A stretch of 32,580 nt of DNA from Candidatus Pacearchaeota archaeon (GCA_018304325.1 JAGVWM010000014.1:1-32580), one strand, 5' to 3'. Counted from the stretch's first letter, positions 9,193 to 18,888 are shown. Numbers and translations are program-made. The notes: generated by a model not told the origin, from the sequence alone.

Positions 9193-10473
9193 TTAGTTTT
9201 TAAGAGATATTTTCTTAAAACCAGTATATTTGTGTAAAACTGTTGGAATGTTTATTGAACCGTCTTTATTCTGGTTATTTTCTAAAATACATACAAGGAT
9301 TCTTGATGTTGCTAAAGCAGTATTGTTTAATGTGTGAATAACTATTCTTTTATTTTCTTCATTTAGAAATCTTATATTATGATCTCTTGCTTGGTAATCA
9401 GTAATATTTGAAAGAGACATTACTTCTCCATAAGATTTTGTTGTTGGTCTCCAGACTTCAAAATCTGCACTTCTATATTTCCATTTTGCTAAGTCTCCTG
9501 TGCATAATTCAATTATTCTGAATGGTAGTTTTAATGCTTTTAATATTTCTACAGAATTTTTCATTAATTCTGAATAGTATTTTTCAGATTCTTCCGGCTT
9601 GCAAAAAATAAATTGTTCTATTTTATTGAATTGATGTGTACGCCATAAACCTTTTTCATTAATACCATGAGAACCTATTTCTTTTCTAAAACACATTGAA
9701 TAAGAGAAATATTTTTTAGGGAGCTCTTCTTTTTTGAATAAAGAATCTTTATGCATTGCCATAAGTGCATGCTCTGCTGTGCCTATTAAAGCTAAATCTG
9801 TATCTTTTATTTCATAAATAGAATTTGCTAAGCTTTCCATGCCTTCAGAAGTTGTAAGAATATCTTTTTTTATCATTAATGGAGGTTCTATGTATTCGTA
9901 TTTCTTTTTTCTCATGAAATCTATTGTAAATCTTATTAAGGCTTGATTTAAAATAGCTAGTTCGTTTTTTAAATAGTAAAACCCATTTCCAGAAACTTTT
10001 GCAGATTCTTCAAAACCTATAATATTAAGTTTTTCTGATAATTCAACATGGTTTTTTATAGAAAAACTGAATTTTCTTGGTTTTCCCCATTTTTTTATTT
10101 CTACGTTTTCGGTTGAATCTTTTCCAATTGGAGTTTGTTTTGATATGATATTTGGTAAACTTTTTAAAATTGTATCCCTTTTATTTTGTAAGTTATCTGA
10201 TTCTAATTCTGTTTTTTTTATCAAGTTTGGAAGGTTTTTTGCTTCTAAAATTAAGATCTTTGCTTTTTTATCATCGCCTGATTTCTTTAGTTTATTTATT
10301 TCTTCAGAAATTTGATTTCTTTTAGATCTTAACTTATCTGTTTCTAATTTTTTCTCACGCCATTTTTTATCTAGTTTTAGTATTTCATCAACTTCAATTG
10401 TTTTCCTATCTGCCTTTAATTGGTTTTTCTTTACTAATTCGGGATTTTCACGCACGAGATTTATGTCCAACAT
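9193..10473 (-). CDS. serS: seryl-tRNA synthetase (bacterial-type)
   Basis: MLDINLVRENPELVKKNQ...; LIGTAEHALMAMHKD; CFRKEIGSHG...GLWRTHQFNKIEQFIF; SLSNITDYQARDHNIRF; LNNTALATSRILVCILENNQ. Confidence 0.95.
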   Translation of the reverse strand: MLDINLVRENPELVKKNQLKADRKTIEVDEILKLDKKWREKKLETDKLRSKRNQISEEINKLKKSGDDKKAKILILEAKNLPNLIKKTELESDNLQNKRDTILKSLPNIISKQTPIGKDSTENVEIKKWGKPRKFSFSIKNHVELSEKLNIIGFEESAKVSGNGFYYLKNELAILNQALIRFTIDFMRKKKYEYIEPPLMIKKDILTTSEGMESLANSIYEIKDTDLALIGTAEHALMAMHKDSLFKKEELPKKYFSYSMCFRKEIGSHGINEKGLWRTHQFNKIEQFIFCKPEESEKYYSELMKNSVEILKALKLPFRIIELCTGDLAKWKYRSADFEVWRPTTKSYGEVMSLSNITDYQARDHNIRFLNEENKRIVIHTLNNTALATSRILVCILENNQNKDGSINIPTVLHKYTGFKKISLKN

Positions 10474-10533
10474 ATAAGAGAATTGCTTATATTATATATA
10501 AATCTTTTTAAAGAATTTTATAAATTATTATTA

Positions 10534-11397
10534 ATGGTTGATAAAGATTTGTTAAATAAATTAGATTCAGAAGGAATTATAGATAAAAGGCATGTTTTAT
10601 GGTGGCAGCTTGGTTTTGAAGGCAGAAGAGTTTTAACAGAAGAAGAATTTAATTCTGGTTTGCAGGAAGTTGATCATGAATGTTATCTTAAAGATAATCC
10701 TGAATCTAAAGGTGTTGAAAAAGTGAATATTTGGAAAGAGAAATATGCCCCTATTTTTATTAAAAATACTAATTTGGATGGAATACAAATACCTTCTTTT
10801 GTTTCTGTCAGACCGCTTTTAGATTACCGTGGTTTGGAAAGTCCACTAGTTTCAAGTTTTCCTTTGCAATTATATTATTCTCCACATATTAGGGGAGTTG
10901 TTGTTGAGAAGACAAATGATTTTCTTTTTTGGAATCCTTTTATTGTTTATGAAAATTTAAATTGTTGGAGAACTTATGCTATTAAACCAGAAGGAGAAAG
11001 TTTGCCTATTATGCTCCAACCTATTGCTCCACATAGATTTTATAAAAATTTATCCCGATGTTTAAGAACTGGTAAAAGAGCACAGAAAAAATACAAAAAG
11101 ATTAATTGTAAAAGTAAAGATTCTGAAAGAGTTGTACCTTATTATGAATTTGATGCTTTATCTAGAAATTTCACAGTTTATCCAGCTAATGTATTTCAAG
11201 ATAGACTTGATTTGCCAGTTATCTTACAGGGTAATCCAGATACAGGTATCCCTAAAATAATTGGGTCTGGAACTATTTATTTTGATGATGAAATGGAATC
11301 TGAGCAAATCTGTTATTTGGAATTAAATGATAGAGAGTTAAAATCAGCTAAATTATCACTTATAAGAAGGCTTGGAAGTATAAGAAAGAAGATATAA
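10534..11397 (+). CDS. hypothetical protein
   Basis: Long ORF; MVDKDLLNKLDSEGIIDKRHVLWWQ... is the likely start, within the track ORF beginning at 10483. Confidence 0.7.
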   Translation: MVDKDLLNKLDSEGIIDKRHVLWWQLGFEGRRVLTEEEFNSGLQEVDHECYLKDNPESKGVEKVNIWKEKYAPIFIKNTNLDGIQIPSFVSVRPLLDYRGLESPLVSSFPLQLYYSPHIRGVVVEKTNDFLFWNPFIVYENLNCWRTYAIKPEGESLPIMLQPIAPHRFYKNLSRCLRTGKRAQKKYKKINCKSKDSERVVPYYEFDALSRNFTVYPANVFQDRLDLPVILQGNPDTGIPKIIGSGTIYFDDEMESEQICYLELNDRELKSAKLSLIRRLGSIRKKI

Positions 11398-11429
11398 ATT
11401 TTTTTAAGTATTGGTTTTCTCTGTTTTTT

Positions 11430-11804
11430 ATGAACAAAGAGGAAAGTTATGCCTTAATTATTGCATTTATTATTGCTATAACTATTTTTATAGGTTCTTC
11501 AATAGTTTTTCCAAGTTTACAAGGAATTGGAGGTCTTAATCTTAAATCTACAACATATCATTTTTCTATATATTTCTTTTTATGTGCTTTCTTTCTTTTA
11601 GCACTTTCTCCTAAAGGTAATCTTAGTAATAATGTTCTTGTTGTTGTATTATCTTTTTTATATGCAGCTTCTGATGAGATTCATCAGTTATTTACACCTG
11701 GAAGAAGTTTTTCTTATTGGGATATTTTTGTTGATTTATTTGGTATTTTGCTTGCTGCTTTATTATATTCAATATTTAGATTATGGCAAAAACAAAAGGC
11801 TTAA
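11430..11804 (+). CDS. VanZ-like family membrane protein
   Basis: YAASDEIHQLFTPGRSFSYWDIFVDLFGILLAALLY is VanZ-like. Confidence 0.8.
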   Translation: MNKEESYALIIAFIIAITIFIGSSIVFPSLQGIGGLNLKSTTYHFSIYFFLCAFFLLALSPKGNLSNNVLVVVLSFLYAASDEIHQLFTPGRSFSYWDIFVDLFGILLAALLYSIFRLWQKQKA

Positions 11805-11855
11805 AACGAGCTTTTTTCTTGTATTTTTACCATTACACTAAAGGCTGTAGTGGAG

Positions 11856-11882
11856 GGTATCTCGCTCGCGGCGCGAGATACC
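11856..11882. terminator. GC-rich hairpin followed by T-run; terminator or structured element between vanZ-like and rps10
   Basis: GGTATCTCGC-TCGCGGC-GCGAGATACC, perfect 10-bp stem, followed by TACTTTTTT. Confidence 0.6.
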
Positions 11883-11944
11883 TACTTTTTTATGTTTTTT
11901 TAGTATGGTAAGATTTTTAAACCAATTTTAACCATATAAACTAT

Positions 11945-11965
11945 GAACCTTTTAGAAAAAGGTTC
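11945..11965. repeat. hairpin repeat copy upstream of rps10
   Basis: GAACCTTTT-AGA-AAAAGGTTC followed by CCAAAA, same family as at gyrB and tRNA-His. Confidence 0.65.
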
Positions 11966-11987
11966 CCAAAAACTAAAATAAATCAAA

Positions 11988-12296
11988 ATGGCCACTGTAA
12001 GAATTAAGCTAAGTAGTATTGATGTAACTCAACTTAATGAGATTACTGATACAATAAAAGATATAGCAAAGAAAGCTGGAGTTGCAGCTAAAGGCCCAAT
12101 TCCTTTACCTACAAGAAGGTTAAAGGTAACTACAAGAAAATCTCCTTGTGGTGATGGTACTGCTACTTTTGATAGATTTGAAATGAGAATACATAAGAAA
12201 ATAATTGATCTTCCAAGTAATGATAAAGTTCTTCATTCTGTTATGAGACTTCCAATTCCAAGAAGTGTTAATATTAAGATAGAAATGAAGGAATAA
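11988..12296 (+). CDS. rps10: 30S ribosomal protein uS10
   Basis: MATVRIKLSSIDVTQLNEI...GPIPLPTRRLKVTTRKSPCGDGTATFDRFEMRIHKKIIDL. Confidence 0.95.
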   Translation: MATVRIKLSSIDVTQLNEITDTIKDIAKKAGVAAKGPIPLPTRRLKVTTRKSPCGDGTATFDRFEMRIHKKIIDLPSNDKVLHSVMRLPIPRSVNIKIEMKE

Positions 12297-12355
12297 TTTT
12301 AAATTATATCTTTTTTCATATAATTATTTTTAAACCTAGTATTTTTATTGTTTTT

Positions 12356-13033
12356 ATGAAAAGAGGTAAGCTTATTGTTATTGAAGGAACTGATGCTTCT
12401 GGTAAAGCGACTCAAACAAAATTATTATTAGGTAGACTTAATCAAGAAGGTTATGCTACTGAGTCTATGAGTTTCCCAAGATATGAAACTCCTACTGGAC
12501 AGGTAGTAAAAATGTATTTAGGTAAACCACCTTATTTACAGGAATTTGGACCTTCTAATTCTGTTGACCCTAAAATTGCTTCAACATGGTATGCTTTAGA
12601 CAGGCTTGCTGCAAAACCTGAAATTGAAGATATTTTAATGTCTGGAATGAATTTAGCTGTTGATAGATATGTGGAGTCTAATCTAGCTCATCAAGGCGGA
12701 AAAATGGTACCTAAACAAAGAGAGAGTTTTTTTGAATGGGGGCATACTTTTGAGTATGGAATTTTAGGTTTGCCAATTCCCAGCATTGTTGTTTTTTTAC
12801 ATATGCCATATAAAATTGGGATGGAATTAAAAAAAGGTATGAAAGAAGCTCCTGATGGACATGAATCAAATGAAGAACATCTCAGAAGTGCAGAAGAAAC
12901 ATATTTAGAACTTACTAGAAAATATGGATGGGAAAAAGTTATATGCACTAAAGCTGGTAGTATTGATAATTTAAGAACACCAGAAGATATTGGAAAAGAG
13001 GTTTTTAATAAGGTCGTAAGAATTTTTAAGTAA
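12356..13033 (+). CDS. tmk: thymidylate kinase
   Basis: KLIVIEGTDASGKATQTKLL; FPRYETPTGQVVKMYL; DRLAAK; VDRYVESNLAHQGGK. Confidence 0.9.
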   Translation: MKRGKLIVIEGTDASGKATQTKLLLGRLNQEGYATESMSFPRYETPTGQVVKMYLGKPPYLQEFGPSNSVDPKIASTWYALDRLAAKPEIEDILMSGMNLAVDRYVESNLAHQGGKMVPKQRESFFEWGHTFEYGILGLPIPSIVVFLHMPYKIGMELKKGMKEAPDGHESNEEHLRSAEETYLELTRKYGWEKVICTKAGSIDNLRTPEDIGKEVFNKVVRIFK

Positions 13034-13195
13034 TTATAATCTTAAATTATGATCTGGAAGGTCTTTTGAATGATTATCTAAACGTCCAGAAGCTAAACAA
13101 TCCCAGCATGTATGAACTTGTCCATTTGGCTCTTTTACTATCCCAGTGTTTTTGCATTTTTGGCAAAATTTATCTTTTTGATTATAATCTTCCAT
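13034..13195 (-). CDS. small two-CxxC protein (53 aa)
   Basis: MEDYNQKDKFCQKCKNTGIVKEPNGQVHTCWDCLASGRLDNHSKDLPDHNLRL*; begins immediately after the tmk stop. Below the ORF-track cutoff. Confidence 0.6.
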   Translation of the reverse strand: MEDYNQKDKFCQKCKNTGIVKEPNGQVHTCWDCLASGRLDNHSKDLPDHNLRL

Positions 13196-13289
13196 ATAAA
13201 ATATAACTGAAGAGGGTTTTTAATTATTGTTATAGTTTAATTTATCTTAGTTTGATTTTTGGTGTGAGTGATTGTTCTAATGGTAACAA

Positions 13290-13601
13290 TTACCTAAGGT
13301 TTTTACTTAAAATCTTTCTTGTTACTAATCTAAGTACAATTGCTATTGCAGAGATAAGAGGAAGAATTAAAACAAACAAGAAAATAAAAGCAGGAATAGT
13401 TTCAAAAGGATCATTTAATAAATCTTGAAAAAAAGAGGATTCTGAACGAAATGATATTGCACCCCAACCCTCATAAACTCCTATTGTCGTAATTAAGGAA
13501 ATAATAATGATTAAAGTTACTATTATGTATTTAATATTTGATTTCATATTTCTATTAATAAAAGAATGTATATAAACTTTCTCAATTTCTATTTTTATCA
13601 A
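13290..13601 (-). CDS. hypothetical membrane protein
   Basis: Two hydrophobic segments (IKYIIVTLIIIISLITTIG; IPAFIFLFVLILPLISAIAIVL). Confidence 0.6.
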   Translation of the reverse strand: MIKIEIEKVYIHSFINRNMKSNIKYIIVTLIIIISLITTIGVYEGWGAISFRSESSFFQDLLNDPFETIPAFIFLFVLILPLISAIAIVLRLVTRKILSKNLR

Positions 13602-13624
13602 CTAAATTTCAAGTCCAGCTGACT

Positions 13625-14254
13625 TTACTTCTTTATGAAAGTGTGAAATAAAACTGTCAGCTCTTTTTTCATTTCTTTAGGCATTTCTGACTTAAGTTCA
13701 TGAGATAAAGATATTGCATAGGCTTGCATTTCATCATTTAGCACTTTTTTGTTATACCCTCCAAGAGAAAGCAGTTCTTTTCTTATATGATTTAAAGAGT
13801 ATTTTTTCATTATGTTAATCGCCTCTTTTTTGTATGCTGGATGTGTATAAAACAATCCATGTGCTAATTCGTGTTTTAATATCTCTACATGTGCTTTTCC
13901 ATGAACAGCAATTATGTAAAAATCATGTTTTTCATTTCTAAATAACTTAAGTATCATCTTTTCGTTTTTAGATAAAGGATCAAAATGCCCCTGATAAAAT
14001 CTTTTGAGTACTCTTGAAGGAATATTAAATCCATCCCATTCTTGATAGTAGGTAAATTTTCCTTTTAACTTTGTGTACCATTGTTTAAATTCTTTATGAG
14101 TAAATACTTTATCCATAAATTTTGGAGATTCATAATGCTCCTGAAATCTTAAAAATGTGCGAGCCATATCATTTTGTTTTCTAAAATGAACAAGATATAT
14201 ATATTTAGTCAGTCTCTTTTTTTTCATTAAAACCTTTGAGTATTCTTTCCCCAT
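13625..14254 (-). CDS. hypothetical protein with HExxH-type (HELAH) motif
   Basis: HVEILKHELAHGLFYTHPAYKKEA; ORF of 209 aa. Confidence 0.65.
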   Translation of the reverse strand: MGKEYSKVLMKKKRLTKYIYLVHFRKQNDMARTFLRFQEHYESPKFMDKVFTHKEFKQWYTKLKGKFTYYQEWDGFNIPSRVLKRFYQGHFDPLSKNEKMILKLFRNEKHDFYIIAVHGKAHVEILKHELAHGLFYTHPAYKKEAINIMKKYSLNHIRKELLSLGGYNKKVLNDEMQAYAISLSHELKSEMPKEMKKELTVLFHTFIKK

Positions 14255-14310
14255 ATTTTAATTTTCTCTTTTTATAGAAAGTACAATTAAATTTAGTATA
14301 TAAATTAGTT

Positions 14311-15090
14311 TCAATTATTTATCTCAAAGCTTTCTTTTGGCTTTGGGAAGAAATCAAATCTTAGCATGAAATGATCAGAATCTCCTTCCTTAACTGAAGT
14401 TTCTATATCTGTATTACTTAAAGTATGAAATATATGATCATAATCTCTTTTAAACCATTTTAGTAATTTTATTGATGGGAAAGTTGGAGTTATTCTTGTT
14501 TGCATTCCTAACTCCTTGAACTTTTTATGTTTATTCAGTTTTTTTATTGGTTCATTAAAGTCTCCCATTAATACTATATTTCTACCTGAGTTTTTATGCT
14601 GAGTTATAAAGTCTGATATTTCTGTAAGTTGTTTTAAACGGATTTTTTTAGATAAAGCTAGATGAATCCCTATAACTATTAAATTTTCTTTTTCTATGTC
14701 TATGACACAAAAACTTCCTTCATTAATAATACTTTTTCCTTTTGTTATGTCTACAATAATTTCATTACCTTCATATTTTGAAGCAAGTACTGTACAAAGA
14801 TCAAGTCCATCTTCTCTGTCTGAAGATTTTCCTATTGAAAATGCTTTGTAACCTATAGATTTTAAAAAATTTGTTAATTTCTCTTTTTGTAATTCATAGA
14901 TTACTTCATTTATACATATTAAGTCCGCATTTGATTCTTTTATCATTTCATTTACTTTAGAAAGATCTTTTGTTTTTTCTTTTATTACATCCTTTGCCCT
15001 TCTTGCATATAAGTAGTAGTGATGTTTCATATTTGCCATTATAGCATTTCCTTTCATTCCTCCAAAGATGTTATATGTTACACATTTCAT
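14311..15090 (-). CDS. endonuclease/exonuclease/phosphatase family protein
   Basis: MKCVTYNIFGGMKGN; ADLICINEVIYELQ; NIVLMGDFNEP; DYDHIFHT; GDSDHFMLRFDF. Confidence 0.85.
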   Translation of the reverse strand: MKCVTYNIFGGMKGNAIMANMKHHYYLYARRAKDVIKEKTKDLSKVNEMIKESNADLICINEVIYELQKEKLTNFLKSIGYKAFSIGKSSDREDGLDLCTVLASKYEGNEIIVDITKGKSIINEGSFCVIDIEKENLIVIGIHLALSKKIRLKQLTEISDFITQHKNSGRNIVLMGDFNEPIKKLNKHKKFKELGMQTRITPTFPSIKLLKWFKRDYDHIFHTLSNTDIETSVKEGDSDHFMLRFDFFPKPKESFEINN

Positions 15091-15172
15091 TTTTTCTTTA
15101 TCCTATTTATAACTTTTATTTATAAATCTTGTTAATGTTATATTATTTAGAAGCATCACCAATATAAATTCT

Positions 15173-15385
15173 TTATGAAAGATTATCTCTTCTCAAGTAC
15201 AAACCAGCTAGACCTAATCCAAATGAAATGTATGCTATTGCTGCTGATCCTATCATTGTGTAATTATTAACTTCTTGAGAATTTGATTCATTAAGTGTAC
15301 TAATTCCAATAACACTTTCAAAACCTCCCAAAAGTGCAGCTCCTAGACATATTTTTGATAATTGTGAATGTGTTTTATTTTCCAT
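15173..15385 (-). CDS. hypothetical small membrane protein
   Basis: 70-aa ORF with two hydrophobic stretches. Confidence 0.5.
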   Translation of the reverse strand: MENKTHSQLSKICLGAALLGGFESVIGISTLNESNSQEVNNYTMIGSAAIAYISFGLGLAGLYLRRDNLS

Positions 15386-15490
15386 ATATTAGCTTGTTTC
15401 ACTTGTTTTTATTGTTTTTTATATAATGGATACATAATAAAAATATTTATAAATGATTTTTACATACTTTATATAATAAAAGAGGGTTAT

Positions 15491-16345
15491 ATGAGGAAAT
15501 TATTTATTCTCGGGATATTTTTACTATTAGTTGGGAGTGTGTATGCTGCAGAAGTTAATATTAATATTGAAACTCTTCCAGATCATACTCTTATAGTAAG
15601 TGCTTTAGATGGTGATGCTGTTTATAATCTTTTAGACAGTAAGAAAGTAAATTCTGATTCTTCTGGTAAAGCAGAAATAACTCTTACTGTTAATACTAAT
15701 GTTATAGATTTAGGTGTTACATTAAGTAAAGATGGTAGTAAAATACTTTATAATAGGTTTGAAGATTACAACATAAACAGTCCTATTTCTCTTAAAATAA
15801 TGCCTGGAGGGTATATTGGTGATGCAGCTAGTGATCCAGCTTTACTAACAAATAATGCAAATACAACTGAACCAAATAGTTCTAATGATTCTGAAGTGTT
15901 AGTGCCTTTAGAAAATGATAGCACACTGGTTAATGGGGATTCTGTAGATGCTGAAATTAGTTCTAATGATACAAATAACCGAAAATTTACAGGTTTTTCA
16001 ATAAATAAAACAGGAGAAATACTTAAGAAAAATTGGTATTATCCAGTTGGAGCTGTTCTTCTTCTTGTAGTTATACTTGTTGTTTTTTTAGGTATGAGAT
16101 CAATGCCTATGAAAAAACAAGAAGTAGTAAATAATCCCGATAAGCCTATAGTGTACAAAAAATATTATGATTTTGAAAAAGAAGAGGATCAAGAAGATCC
16201 AAGGATAAAATCAGCAGAAGATAAAATCGCTCAGGCTCAAAAAGAACTAAAAATGATTAAGAATGAAGAAGAGATAAAAAAAGCTGAACAGAAACTTAAG
16301 GATGATCAAGATAGATTAGAAAGGCTTAGAAAAGGTGGTTTTTAG
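15491..16345 (+). CDS. secreted/membrane-anchored protein with signal peptide, C-terminal TM helix and charged tail
   Basis: MRKLFILGIFLLLVGSVYAAEVNI signal peptide; WYYPVGAVLLLVVILVVFLGM TM; lysine/glutamate-rich coiled C-terminus. ATG at 15491 is preferred over the track start. Confidence 0.75.
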   Translation: MRKLFILGIFLLLVGSVYAAEVNINIETLPDHTLIVSALDGDAVYNLLDSKKVNSDSSGKAEITLTVNTNVIDLGVTLSKDGSKILYNRFEDYNINSPISLKIMPGGYIGDAASDPALLTNNANTTEPNSSNDSEVLVPLENDSTLVNGDSVDAEISSNDTNNRKFTGFSINKTGEILKKNWYYPVGAVLLLVVILVVFLGMRSMPMKKQEVVNNPDKPIVYKKYYDFEKEEDQEDPRIKSAEDKIAQAQKELKMIKNEEEIKKAEQKLKDDQDRLERLRKGGF

Positions 16346-16692
16346 GGAAATAACCACCTGACTTTATTACCATCTCCAACTTTTTTTCCAAGTAATCCTT
16401 GTGCTTCAGCTAAGCCAATTTCTTTTTCAAGACCATATTCTTTACCAAATTTCATATTATCAGTAATTTGTAAATGTTCATTCCATGTTTGAGGAAGCCT
16501 ATTAAATTCCCTTTGGCTTTCTCTTCTATATTCCTCAATGAAAAATATAGGGTATCCAAATACCTCAACCTTTCCATACCAAGCAATTGGAAGAGGATTG
16601 TTTTTAATATCATGTAAAGTGTTAACTGATTTATATGTAATTATTGGAAATAATAGTATTGCTGCAATAGATAAGTACTTTTTAAACTTCAT
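16342..16692 (-). CDS. hypothetical protein with N-terminal hydrophobic segment
   Basis: MKFKKYLSIAAILLFPIITYKSVN... Confidence 0.6.
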   Translation of the reverse strand: MKFKKYLSIAAILLFPIITYKSVNTLHDIKNNPLPIAWYGKVEVFGYPIFFIEEYRRESQREFNRLPQTWNEHLQITDNMKFGKEYGLEKEIGLAEAQGLLGKKVGDGNKVRWLFP

Positions 16693-16693
16693 T

Positions 16694-16969
16694 TTAATCT
16701 AAACCAAAAGATTCAGTAAATTCTGCTATTAAAGTATACTTTTTGAGATATTCATGACCTTTTTCAGTTATTGAGTATGTTTTTCCAGTTTTTGTTTTAG
16801 TTTCTTTTACGAATTGTTTTTCAATTAGATCTTTTAGATATTCTTCCATCATTTGATGAGAAAGATTAGATTTGTATAAAATATGTGTTGGTTTTATTTT
16901 ACCGTTACGACTATTTATAACTTGAAGTATATCTCTGATTATTTCTAATTTATTCCTTTTCTTGTTCAT
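16694..16969 (-). CDS. winged-helix transcriptional regulator (HTH_45/ArnR1-like)
   Basis: KLEIIRDILQVINSRNGKIKPTHILYKSNLSHQMMEEYLKDLIEKQFVKETKTKTGKTYSITEKGHEYLKKY. Confidence 0.8.
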   Translation of the reverse strand: MNKKRNKLEIIRDILQVINSRNGKIKPTHILYKSNLSHQMMEEYLKDLIEKQFVKETKTKTGKTYSITEKGHEYLKKYTLIAEFTESFGLD

Positions 16970-17622
16970 TTTATTATTATCGAAAGTCTTACTAAAATCA
17001 GAATATATGCAATTAATTCAAATATATGTCCAGCTACATAATACACATACTGGGTTGTTGAGAAGATGAATATTATATGGCTTACTACAAGAGCCAAGAA
17101 TGCTGCAAAAACAAGTATTGACTTTATATTTTTGTTACGCTTAACTTGGTATGCAAAGTGAATTAAAAGAAAAGCTAAAAGTATTGATGATAGTATCTGA
17201 AATGTAAATCCTTTATTGAAACTTGTTACTATTCCTACTAAAGAAGTAAGAAGTATTATTATGTATATTGATTTATTCTTTTCTTTTAGAGTGGTATAAT
17301 TTAGGGTTACTAAACCAACTATGAATAATAACATATAGAAATATATTCCTAAAGCTCCCAGGGAGACAAATTGTTGAAAAGACAGAACTTTTATACTTTC
17401 ATTTAACTGATCTAATAAAAATAAGTTAATTAGCGACCATATAATATAAGAAAGTGATATAAATGTAAAGCCTAGTCCAAATAGTCTAAATTCGTTTTGT
17501 TTTGATAAATTGTAAACTTTAAATGATAAAAAAGCTACTAAAGCTGTTACTACTGCAAATATTATTTCAAACACTATACTTGTTGTAAAGAACCAATTTG
17601 GTATGTAATATAGGCTTGTCAT
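16966..17622 (-). CDS. polytopic membrane protein
   Basis: Multiple hydrophobic helices; overlaps the downstream winged-helix gene by 4 nt. Confidence 0.75.
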   Translation of the reverse strand: MTSLYYIPNWFFTTSIVFEIIFAVVTALVAFLSFKVYNLSKQNEFRLFGLGFTFISLSYIIWSLINLFLLDQLNESIKVLSFQQFVSLGALGIYFYMLLFIVGLVTLNYTTLKEKNKSIYIIILLTSLVGIVTSFNKGFTFQILSSILLAFLLIHFAYQVKRNKNIKSILVFAAFLALVVSHIIFIFSTTQYVYYVAGHIFELIAYILILVRLSIIIK

Positions 17623-17771
17623 AATTTAATATTCAGTTTTTCCTTTTTAAGTCTTATGGATTTCTTCTCTTTATTGCCTTTCCCTAAGACTTCTCTTTAT
17701 CTTTCTTTAACAAGTCCTTTATAAACCCTAATCTTAAGTTAAATATCCTTAAGTGGAGGTGTAAATTTAAA

Positions 17772-17876
17772 ATGAAACAAAATATCAACTCAAGAAGTAA
17801 AGAAAAAACAAATAAATATGAGAAAAACTCAGTGAGTTTTAATTCAGTGACTCCTCCCCCTCCCCATGCCTCTTAA
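17772..17876 (+). CDS. possible small ORF (34 aa) with upstream GGAGGTG
   Basis: gtggaggtg then ATG; MKQNINSRSKEKTNKYEKNSVSFNSVTPPPPPHAS*. Confidence 0.25.
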   Translation: MKQNINSRSKEKTNKYEKNSVSFNSVTPPPPHAS

Positions 17877-17922
17877 CAACCTTATATTATATTTTTCCCT
17901 TTTTTCACATAACAAATTTAGA

Positions 17923-17958
17923 GGGCGTGTATGACTTGTACTTATGTTGTGCACGCCC
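17923..17958. other. GC-rich inverted repeat next to the metallophosphoesterase 3' end
   Basis: GGGCGTG ... CACGCCC (7 bp, 22-nt spacer) in an AT-rich intergenic region. Confidence 0.45.
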
Positions 17959-18684
17959 CTACTCTTTTATCAGTTTTTTTAACGACCCAAATTTATACAT
18001 TTTATTATTTCCTATAATGTGAACATAAAAATTCTTAAGAATTTTTTTAGGTATTATACAATTATTATCACTTAAATGCTCATTTAAGCTTGTTCCTTCA
18101 ACTAGAGGCAAAAAACTTGGTAAAATTATCACTTCTTTAGTTTTATATTTTCCAATTAGGAAGCACTTATACTTTTCAGCCTTTATGTTTTGAGAATCTC
18201 TTAGTATTATAGCTGGATGTAAATGACCCATGACAATATATTTTATTTTTTTATCAAAGGCTTCTTTTATTTCTATATCTCCGTGAATGAAAGCTGTATC
18301 TTCTTCTATGTAGTAATTAACTAATTTTTTATCTGCTATTTCTGCTATTTTTTCATGGTTTCCTTTAAGAGCAATTATATTTTTTTCACTTACATATTTA
18401 CCAATTAATGCATTTAGCTCAACAAATAAATTTTTTTCACTTTTATTATATCCAAAGAAATGTTTTATATCTCCTAGAAAAATTACTTTTTTTACTTTAT
18501 ATCCTTTTTTTCTTATCAGCTCAAATATATTACTCAAGTCGTCTTTTGTCTGCTTAAACTGGGTAGCGGGGATTAAACTTCCGGTTTCTCTTAACATGTA
18601 TTCATATCCTAAGTGTAAATCTCCAATTACTAAAATACCTTTTTGTGGGAAAAATAAACATTTACCTATAAATCCATATTTCAT
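17959..18684 (-). CDS. metallophosphoesterase (calcineurin-like)
   Basis: GILVIGDLHLGYE; VIFLGDIKHFFG; ALKGNHEKI; IVMGHLHPAI. Confidence 0.9.
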   Translation of the reverse strand: MKYGFIGKCLFFPQKGILVIGDLHLGYEYMLRETGSLIPATQFKQTKDDLSNIFELIRKKGYKVKKVIFLGDIKHFFGYNKSEKNLFVELNALIGKYVSEKNIIALKGNHEKIAEIADKKLVNYYIEEDTAFIHGDIEIKEAFDKKIKYIVMGHLHPAIILRDSQNIKAEKYKCFLIGKYKTKEVIILPSFLPLVEGTSLNEHLSDNNCIIPKKILKNFYVHIIGNNKMYKFGSLKKLIKE

Positions 18685-18714
18685 TTAATATTAAACAAGA
18701 ATTGGTTTAAAAGC

Positions 18715-18855
18715 TTAATTTTTTACAGCCTTTTTTACTTCTTTCCTATGCTTTTCAGTTTTAGAGTTAAATTTCTGAGATAAAATAATTAACTCAGCAA
18801 CTAGAATAATTAGTAACATTATTGTACTAAAATATATAGTTGTTATGTTTTCCAT
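18715..18855 (-). CDS. small single-TM protein (46 aa)
   Basis: MENITTIYFSTIMLLIILVAELIILSQKFNSKTEKHRKEVKKAVKN*, between the Lhr helicase and the phosphoesterase on the same strand. Confidence 0.45.
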   Translation of the reverse strand: MENITTIYFSTIMLLIILVAELIILSQKFNSKTEKHRKEVKKAVKN

Positions 18856-18888
18856 GTTATTATTTATTTTTTTAAGTTATAAAGGTTA

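Noticed and set aside
11632-11841. ORF overlapping the VanZ-like gene
   Set aside because: Alternative frame of a supported membrane protein gene.
12691-12948. Minus-strand ORF inside tmk
   Set aside because: Antisense to a clear thymidylate kinase.
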